From Sulfurovum sp. (GTDB taxonomy: Bacteria; Campylobacterota; Campylobacteria; Campylobacterales; Sulfurovaceae), in contig JAUXGC010000101.1 in the NCBI GenBank assembly GCA_030622375.1, positions 1 to 5,163 of the forward strand: a stretch of 5,163 nt of DNA, given 5' to 3'. Below are positions 1-3,958 of the stretch, piece by piece. Each line of letters starts with the position of its first letter. Within the stretch, counting starts at the first letter, position 1. Both the position numbers and the translations under genes were made by a program. The notes under the pieces are model-generated. The model saw only the letters and a list, made by a program, of their open reading frames with translations, was not told the DNA's origin and made no database searches.

Positions 1-421
1 GGCTACGATCCGACTTTATTTTATGGAGATGAGATTTTTCTATAGAAAAGGCATAGACTGCAAAACCTAAGTTACTTACAGAATTTAGCTCTTGTCCAGG
101 ATGGTAAATAACCATAGTGGAAGTACTTTTAGTCATCTGATGGTTAAAGTTAAACATAGAACTCTCTTTAGCCATAATGATAAAGCTCCACATATTTTCT
201 GGTGAAACCCCTTTTTGGTCAAGGTGACTGTCCAAATTGGTATATCCCACCTGTATCTCGGGTATGATGACTTGTTGTAACTGAGAAGAAAAAGTATCTC
301 CATCAAGTTGAGTAAAATCAAAAGTCCAATCTTTTGTAGCTTCATTAAATTGTTCATAGTTATCAAATTCAATATCGACCCATAGCAGTGGTTCTGTTTT
401 TTCATCTTTTAAATTATTCAT
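1..421 (-). CDS. AraC-family-like transcriptional regulator, N-terminal sensor part (partial, runs off left edge)
   Basis: An open leftward frame begins at ATG 421-419 and stays open for 140 codons to the left edge, so the C-terminus is missing. The protein begins MNNLKDEKTEPLLWVDIEFD. Segments such as WVDIEFDNYEQFNE (residues 14-27), DQKGVSPENMWSFIIMAKES (68-87) and VIYHPGQELNSVSNLGFAVY (104-123) match my recollection of the N-terminal sensor domain of a group of AraC-type activators, with RG-x-(S/T)-P-x-x-(M/V)-W-(S/T)-F and (Y/H)PPG-like signatures. The helix-turn-helix part would lie outside the window, so DNA binding is inferred. The gene is divergent from the first sulfatase with 98 bp between them. 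A 30-bp element with AraC-like direct half-sites lies in that gap, which makes it the likely local regulator and possibly autoregulated. No convincing Shine-Dalgarno precedes the ATG. An in-frame TTG at 436-434 is an alternative start. Open frame: high confidence; family: moderate. Confidence 0.65.
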   Translation of the reverse strand, partial: MNNLKDEKTEPLLWVDIEFDNYEQFNEATKDWTFDFTQLDGDTFSSQLQQVIIPEIQVGYTNLDSHLDQKGVSPENMWSFIIMAKESSMFNFNHQMTKSTSTMVIYHPGQELNSVSNLGFAVYAFSIEKSHLHKIKSDRS

Positions 422-426
422 AAAAA

Positions 427-435
427 AGTATAGCA
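427..435 (-). promoter_or_regulatory. Possible extended -10 (TGCTATACT) of the regulator gene
   Basis: Read on the minus strand, TGCTATACT fits an extended -10 (TGn plus TATACT, hexamer at 432-427). Transcription would then begin at about 421-419, at the ATG itself. This implies a leaderless mRNA or a start codon other than the one chosen. A second AT-rich -10 candidate (TATATT) lies further upstream, within the operator region, so this call is weak. Confidence 0.3.
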
Positions 436-440
436 AAATT

Positions 441-470
441 TCTATATAACTTTCCGAAATTGGATATAAA
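441..470 (+). promoter_or_regulatory. Predicted AraC-type operator, site 1, upstream of sulfatase 1
   Basis: This 30-bp element matches the one at 3875-3904 at 27 of 30 positions, differing only at positions 10, 11 and 20. It holds two similar 9-bp direct half-sites, TCTATATAA (441-449) and TGGATATAA (461-469), 20 bp apart, with TTCCGAAA between them (452-459). It ends 17 bp before the TATAAT at 488-493, so its right half occupies the -35 position, where no TTGACA-like hexamer is visible. That layout is typical of activator-dependent promoters of the AraC family. Its place in the divergent gap would also let it control the regulator gene. The binding protein is inferred. Confidence 0.7.
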
Positions 471-487
471 TATACTTTTTTTACAGT

Positions 488-493
488 TATAAT
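488..493 (+). promoter_or_regulatory. -10 box TATAAT of sulfatase 1
   Basis: A perfect TATAAT lies 32 bp upstream of the ATG and exactly 36 bp from the first T of the upstream TTCCG core. The -35 region (465-470, TATAAA) is poor, in line with dependence on an activator. AAGGA at 510-514 gives a ribosome site 5 nt before the start codon. Confidence 0.65.
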
Positions 494-519
494 AGAAGAT
501 AAAATTAAAAAGGATACAG

Positions 520-2172
520 ATGTTAAAGAAAAAACTATCACATTTAGCCATAGCTTCATGCCTAGTAGCTCCTATGATGCTAGGTGCAGGAGATATTATA
601 CATGATGCGGAGTACTCAATACTAGAGTCGCAACACGCTGAAAAATGGGCGAAAGACGACAAAATAGTTGATGATAAACTTGCAAACTTCAAAAAGAAAA
701 ACGGAGGCAAATCTCCAAACATCATTTATATTCTTGTCGATGACCTCTCTTTTGGTGAGATGGGAATTCCAGAGCTTAACTATGTACGTGGTTCACAAAC
801 CCCAAATATCAATAAACTTTCAGATGAAGGTCTCTCTTTTATGCGTATGTACACAGAACCATCTTGTACACCATCTCGTGTAGCTATGATGACGGGTCGT
901 CACCCTGTAAGAAATGGTCTAGGTGAAGTAAAAGCAACGGTTGCAGGTGCTGGACTTGCTAAAAGTGAAGTTACCATCGCTGAAATCTTATCTAAGGTAG
1001 GCTATAACACTGTTCATATTGGTAAATGGCATATGGGTGATATCGCAGAGTCGTACCCACATACACAAGGGTTTGACTATGCGTCATTCCCTGTGCATCA
1101 ACAAGTTTTACTGGGCTTGATGACAAAAGAATCTGATAAAACACATGCACTCAAAGGTTGGCATGCGAGTTCAGGAAATGACCCATTTGCACTAGATGCA
1201 AAGTTTAAACCAAATGGTCTGGTCTATAATCTTGAAGGATACAAAGGGCAAGAAGCTAAAGAGGTTGACTTTAAAGCAGGTGAAGAGTGGACACAAAAGC
1301 ACTATGATGATATGAATGACAAATATCAACAGCAAGCAATGGAGCATCTAGGGAAACTAGCCAAACAAGACAAGCCTTTCTTCTTGCAGTATTGGCCACT
1401 TATCCCACTAGATTTCACACATACACCAGGTGCTGAACTTCAAATGTCAAATGGTGGAAGTGGTGTAGAATCTCTGTTTAAACTAGACAAATGGGTTGGA
1501 CAAATTGTCGATGAAGTCGATCGTTTAGGTATCGCTGAAAATACGATGATAGTCCTTATGGCTGACAATGGAAGAATGCGTCAATATGATAGTATCTTAG
1601 GTTTTTCAGGAACAATGTATCGTGGTGGTAAAGTTGATACTACAGAAGGTGCAGTGCGTGTAAATGCTTTTGCTAGATGGCCAGGTATGATAGAAAAAGA
1701 CAAACTAGCAGGCGATATGATACATATATCAGATATCTATACTACTTTTGCTAGAATTGCTGGAGGTACAGAATATATCCCTAGAGATAGAATTATTGAT
1801 GGATTAGACCAATCTGCACTTTTCTTAAATGGTGAAGGTAATGGTCGTAGAGATTATGTATTTATCTATAGTGGAGATACGCTTAAAGGTATCGTAAAAC
1901 AAAAGTTTAAATTAGAATTACCCGCACCTGGTGCCCCTGGTGTTGCTGCAAAGATGTATGACTTACAACGTGACCCTCGTGAAGAAGCACCTAGTATTGA
2001 GATATCTCTTTGGGCAGGTTCTGTATTTCAAGACTTGACACAAAGACATTTAATGCAGATGCAAAAATATCCAAATGCAAAAGTGGGTAAAGATACGCCT
2101 TATAGTGGCATATCAAATTTACGTCCTGAAAGTAAAAAAATGGTAGCTGATTTTGTAAGTTGGAGTAAGTAG
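520..2172 (+). CDS. Exported sulfatase (arylsulfatase-like, formylglycine type), canonical active site
   Basis: This 550-aa protein of the alkaline-phosphatase/sulfatase superfamily is predicted to hydrolyse a sulfate ester in the periplasm. The start is ATG with AAGGA 5 nt upstream. Residues 1-23 form a Sec signal (KKK, hydrophobic stretch, small residues); IASC at 11-14 resembles a lipobox but sits too early in the hydrophobic core. A charged extension at about 28-64 precedes the catalytic domain. By analogy with Pseudomonas arylsulfatase, metal ligands are D74, D75, D349 and N350. C116-T-P-S-R120 followed by T125-G-R127 is the formylglycine signature. K169, H171 (GKWHMG), H301 (FTHTP) and K371 (YRGGK) complete the pocket. 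MYDLQRDPREE at 479-489 is the usual C-terminal sulfatase segment. EGAVR (376-380) replaces the common EGG(I/V)R. The cysteine needs a maturase that is not in this window. Family: very confident; substrate: unknown. Confidence 0.93.
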   Translation: MLKKKLSHLAIASCLVAPMMLGAGDIIHDAEYSILESQHAEKWAKDDKIVDDKLANFKKKNGGKSPNIIYILVDDLSFGEMGIPELNYVRGSQTPNINKLSDEGLSFMRMYTEPSCTPSRVAMMTGRHPVRNGLGEVKATVAGAGLAKSEVTIAEILSKVGYNTVHIGKWHMGDIAESYPHTQGFDYASFPVHQQVLLGLMTKESDKTHALKGWHASSGNDPFALDAKFKPNGLVYNLEGYKGQEAKEVDFKAGEEWTQKHYDDMNDKYQQQAMEHLGKLAKQDKPFFLQYWPLIPLDFTHTPGAELQMSNGGSGVESLFKLDKWVGQIVDEVDRLGIAENTMIVLMADNGRMRQYDSILGFSGTMYRGGKVDTTEGAVRVNAFARWPGMIEKDKLAGDMIHISDIYTTFARIAGGTEYIPRDRIIDGLDQSALFLNGEGNGRRDYVFIYSGDTLKGIVKQKFKLELPAPGAPGVAAKMYDLQRDPREEAPSIEISLWAGSVFQDLTQRHLMQMQKYPNAKVGKDTPYSGISNLRPESKKMVADFVSWSK

Positions 2173-2194
2173 TAAGATAGTGTATTCTACTCCA
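2161..2194. repeat. Inverted repeat spanning the stop codon of sulfatase 1
   Basis: TGGAGTA (2161-2167) and TACTCCA (2188-2194) are perfect 7-bp complements with a 20-nt loop that contains the TAG stop codon (2170-2172). No T-run follows on the plus strand, so it is at most an accessory hairpin in front of the one at 2200-2221. It could be coincidence. Confidence 0.3.
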
Positions 2195-2199
2195 AAATG

Positions 2200-2221
2200 A
2201 CCTCTCCACTTAGTGAGAGGT
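2200..2221. terminator. Hairpin between convergent genes, probable bidirectional terminator
   Basis: ACCTCTC (2200-2206) pairs with GAGAGGT (2215-2221). One bulged C and two further pairs close on a TTA loop. It fills the 53-bp gap between the convergent stop codons of sulfatase 1 (2172) and the barrel gene (2226). The right side is followed by TCTCTTAAT on the plus strand, and the left side by CATTTTGG on the minus strand. Both are only moderately T-rich, so termination strength is uncertain, but the position is what a shared terminator would need. Confidence 0.55.
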
Positions 2222-2225
2222 TCTC

Positions 2226-3158
2226 TTAATAGTCTACACTAAAGCCAATTCCGAAATTGTATCCCTCTAAACCATCTGCCTGTGTGGTGCTCATATCAAA
2301 ATAGAAATTCTCAACAAGAGATAGGCTATGGGGCGTATGCCAATAAGCAATTGCTCCTAGAGTTGAGTATGTATTAAACTGTACACTTTTTTCAATAGCA
2401 CCAGTTAAATAGTTTGCATTCAAGTAAGCTTCTAGTGTCAAATAGTTTGTATGGTAATATAGTAGTTCTTCTGTCTCTGCTCCGAGTAAAAGAGTCGTTA
2501 CGCTTGACTCAGTGTTAAATTTGCTAAGTTCATCAAATGAAAATGTAGATTTTGTTTCATAAAGTTTGTAGCCTAGTTTTACATAAGGTTTAAAGTCTGT
2601 CATCTTAGGTTTATATTCAACAAGAGCAAATAGTTTATAGCTAAGGTTGTCATTATACTCTTCATTAAAAAGATCTTCTATGGCATCGCCTAAATCATCA
2701 TCGGGTTTTTTAACACTGGCTCCTGAACGGGAGTAGATGAACTCAACTCCACCAGATATATGTAACTCCTTACTCGCCTTATATTTAATACCACCACCAA
2801 GACCAGCAACATAGGTTCTCAAGTGACTCTCATGGTCTAGGTTAATATTTGAACCTATATCAACACCCTCTGATATAGTTACATTACTATAGCCAACATT
2901 TCCAACCATAAAGTAATTAAGAGAGCTGTCTCCCGAATCAAAATCATAAGTAAATGGTAGATTATAGACTCTCATATCTACACCTACATTTGTAAAGTGA
3001 TAAAGTCCCGTACTAAGAGAATCTTGAGCTGTAAATATTAGTAGCGCATTGATGTTTGCTAGATGTGCTTTTTTTACAATATCTTCAACTGAATCAGCAC
3101 ATATATTTGTACAAAACAATAGAGCTGAAAATGTAAGTGTAGTTATTTTGTATGTCAA
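2226..3158 (-). CDS. Predicted outer-membrane beta-barrel protein (310 aa)
   Basis: The protein starts with a Sec signal (TYKITTLTFSALLFCTNICA, cleavage probably after A21). It then shows repeated stretches of alternating hydrophobic and polar residues with aromatic girdles, for example 112-127, 131-144, 172-183, 190-201, 238-250 and 264-274. It ends NFGIGFSVDY, with the C-terminal aromatic residue typical of BAM-assembled barrels. An acidic loop (PDDDLGDAIEDLFNEEYND, 152-170) is probably surface exposed. The ALLIFTAQDSLSTGLYHF region recalls the solitary outer-membrane autotransporter-type barrel family (Omp_AT), but I hold that loosely. The only usable start in frame is TTG at 3158; an ATG 14 nt upstream is out of frame (see findings). 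It lies downstream of the lipoprotein gene on the same strand, with 96 bp and a hairpin between. A TTACTT/TACTAT promoter (-10 at 3176-3171) is possible. Role: unknown; it could be a channel or surface protein for the sulfatase substrate. Confidence 0.75.
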   Translation of the reverse strand: MTYKITTLTFSALLFCTNICADSVEDIVKKAHLANINALLIFTAQDSLSTGLYHFTNVGVDMRVYNLPFTYDFDSGDSSLNYFMVGNVGYSNVTISEGVDIGSNINLDHESHLRTYVAGLGGGIKYKASKELHISGGVEFIYSRSGASVKKPDDDLGDAIEDLFNEEYNDNLSYKLFALVEYKPKMTDFKPYVKLGYKLYETKSTFSFDELSKFNTESSVTTLLLGAETEELLYYHTNYLTLEAYLNANYLTGAIEKSVQFNTYSTLGAIAYWHTPHSLSLVENFYFDMSTTQADGLEGYNFGIGFSVDY

Positions 3159-3215
3159 GTTTAGTTCTTCATAGTATCTTATGTATTTTTTGAAGTAACG
3201 CCTAAAAGTAGAATG

Positions 3216-3238
3216 CTATCCAGGATTGTCCCGGATAG
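3216..3238 (-). terminator. Stem-loop downstream of the lipoprotein gene
   Basis: CTATCC (3216-3221) pairs with GGATAG (3233-3238). After one A/C mismatch, GGA (3223-3225) pairs with TCC (3229-3231) around a TTG loop. It lies 17 bp beyond the lipoprotein stop codon on the minus strand and upstream of the barrel gene. The bases after it on that strand (CATTCTACTTTT) are T-rich but interrupted, so it may be a leaky terminator or an mRNA-processing hairpin that lets some transcription reach the barrel gene. Confidence 0.5.
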
Positions 3239-3254
3239 ATTTAGACAGAAAAGA

Positions 3255-3767
3255 TTAGATCTCTGCAAGCATCTTTTTAATAGCATAATTTAAACGCTTC
3301 TTAGCTTCTTTTGCAGGTAAGTTCTTAGCGTCACCTTCTGCTGTTGAAAGACCTATGATTGCTCCGGTATCAGCATCTACAAGAATTAACGCTATGCCTG
3401 ATACAGGTTTGCTATGTAGGGTTTCTTGACCCTCTTTATTGATCTTCTCTTCAATTGCATCCATATCTGTACCTGCTATATAGGCAACATAAAAATCTGG
3501 GTCTCTTACAACCGGAATTTTACCTTTTTTAGCCAGTTCAGCATTGATCATTTGTTTCATTTCTGCATCAATGTCCAGATTATCGCTGCGTTGTGTATTG
3601 TCAACAATACCACTGCCCTCGATGATCTCATATGTTTTGTATCCAGCTAAATTAACTTTTTCTGACGTGAATGCTTCTACTTCTATATCTTTAGTACTGG
3701 TACAAGCTGAAACCCCTATGATCACTAATGTAATCATCACACCTTTTAATACATTTAATCTTGACAT
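3255..3767 (-). CDS. DUF4136-like lipoprotein (170 aa)
   Basis: A lipoprotein signal spans residues 1-21 and ends in the lipobox V19-S-A-C22. T at position +2 favours sorting to the outer membrane by the enterobacterial rule. The mature part matches the general pattern I associate with DUF4136: a YKTYEI strand (43-48), an INAELAKKG helix (74-82), DPDFYVAY (89-96), a strand-turn-strand with DADTGAIIGLSTAEG (131-145), and a C-terminal helix RLNYAIKKMLAEI (158-170). Homologues are usually of similar length; their function is unknown. The start is ATG with AAGGA 6 nt upstream. It is transcribed divergently from sulfatase 2 across a 191-bp gap. An extended -10 and a weaker copy of the sulfatase operator at the conserved distance suggest it belongs to the same regulon. 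Lipoprotein: very confident; DUF4136: moderate. Confidence 0.8.
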   Translation of the reverse strand: MSRLNVLKGVMITLVIIGVSACTSTKDIEVEAFTSEKVNLAGYKTYEIIEGSGIVDNTQRSDNLDIDAEMKQMINAELAKKGKIPVVRDPDFYVAYIAGTDMDAIEEKINKEGQETLHSKPVSGIALILVDADTGAIIGLSTAEGDAKNLPAKEAKKRLNYAIKKMLAEI

Positions 3768-3793
3768 TTTATTTCCTTGTTATTATTTTATAA

Positions 3794-3802
3794 ATTATAG
3801 CA
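3794..3802 (-). promoter_or_regulatory. Extended -10 (TGCTATAAT) of the lipoprotein gene
   Basis: Read on the minus strand, TGC followed by TATAAT (hexamer 3799-3794) is a perfect extended -10, 32 nt from the ATG, the same distance as for sulfatase 1. No good -35 hexamer stands 16-18 bp upstream. The position is instead occupied by the GATA part of the operator-like element at 3821-3835. Confidence 0.65.
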
Positions 3803-3820
3803 GTAAAAAAGAGAGTTAAC

Positions 3821-3835
3821 TATCTCTTTTCGGAA
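3821..3835 (-). promoter_or_regulatory. Weaker operator-like site 3 upstream of the lipoprotein gene
   Basis: On the minus strand this reads TTCCGAAAAGAGATA, matching the same part of site 2 (TTCCGAAAATGGATA) at 13 of 15 positions and site 1 at 12 of 15. The first T of TTCCG lies 36 bp from the first base of the lipoprotein -10, exactly as at both sulfatase promoters. The distal half-site that would fall at about 3838-3846 is not well conserved, so binding may be weaker or rely on one half-site plus contacts with polymerase. Confidence 0.5.
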
Positions 3836-3858
3836 AATATTTTGAATTATTCTTTCCC

Positions 3859-3873
3859 TCTATAAAACTTTCC
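3859..3873 (+). repeat. Extra upstream copy of the operator left half
   Basis: TCTATAAAACTTTCC matches the left half of site 1 (TCTATATAACTTTCC, 441-455) at 14 of 15 positions and the start of site 2 (3875-3889) at 12 of 15. It lies directly upstream of site 2 with a 16-bp period. It is not followed by GAAA or the TGGATATAAA half, so it is a partial site. It may help recruit a further regulator subunit or be a remnant of duplication. Confidence 0.45.
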
Positions 3874-3874
3874 T

Positions 3875-3904
3875 TCTATATAATATTCCGAAAATGGATA
3901 TAAA
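3875..3904 (+). promoter_or_regulatory. Predicted AraC-type operator, site 2, upstream of sulfatase 2
   Basis: This is the counterpart of the element at 441-470 (27/30 identical). The direct half-sites TCTATATAA (3875-3883) and TGGATATAA (3895-3903) are 20 bp apart, with TTCCGAAA at 3886-3893. It ends 17 bp before the TATTAT at 3922-3927 and covers the -35 position. Identical placement over 3.4 kb, while the flanks have diverged, points to selection on a binding site. Confidence 0.7.
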
Positions 3905-3918
3905 AATTGTAATATTTC

Positions 3919-3927
3919 TGATATTAT
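3919..3927 (+). promoter_or_regulatory. Extended -10 (TGATATTAT) of sulfatase 2
   Basis: TATTAT at 3922-3927 is preceded by TG at the extended -10 position. It lies 36 bp from the TTCCG core of site 2 and 37 bp before the ATG. No TTGACA-like -35 is visible. AAGGA at 3948-3952 stands 6 nt before the start codon. Confidence 0.55.
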
Positions 3928-3958
3928 TAATACTAAATAAAATTTAAAAGGAAAAGAT

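Noticed and set aside
133..405. Minus-strand open frame of 90 codons
   Set aside because: It overlaps the regulator frame at 1-421 on the same strand in another frame. Its protein is low-complexity (Leu/Asn/Ile rich) with no family resemblance, whereas the other frame reads as an AraC-type sensor domain.
557..561. Possible lipobox (IASC) in sulfatase 1, which would make it a lipoprotein
   Set aside because: The cysteine is residue 14, after only five hydrophobic residues, and the hydrophobic stretch continues beyond it. The paralogue has leucine at that position with an ordinary signal-peptidase I site.
414..725. Minus-strand open frame of 103 codons
   Set aside because: It runs antisense to the start of sulfatase 1 and across its promoter and operator; it is Phe/Cys/Ser rich, as expected of an antisense shadow.
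668..883. Plus-strand open frame of 71 codons inside sulfatase 1
   Set aside because: It is an out-of-frame shadow over the most conserved part of the sulfatase, with no ribosome site.
1991..2209. Minus-strand open frame of 72 codons over the 3' end of sulfatase 1
   Set aside because: It is antisense to the coding sequence and overlaps the intergenic hairpin; the product resembles no known family.
2249..2259. TTCCGAAATTG, identical to 11 bases of operator site 1
   Set aside because: It lies inside the coding 3' end of the barrel gene (encoding the C-terminal strand), lacks the TGGATATAAA half, and has no -10 box 36 bp downstream.
3426..3819. Two plus-strand open frames opposite the lipoprotein gene
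   Set aside because: Both are antisense shadows of a clear lipoprotein with lipobox and ribosome site.
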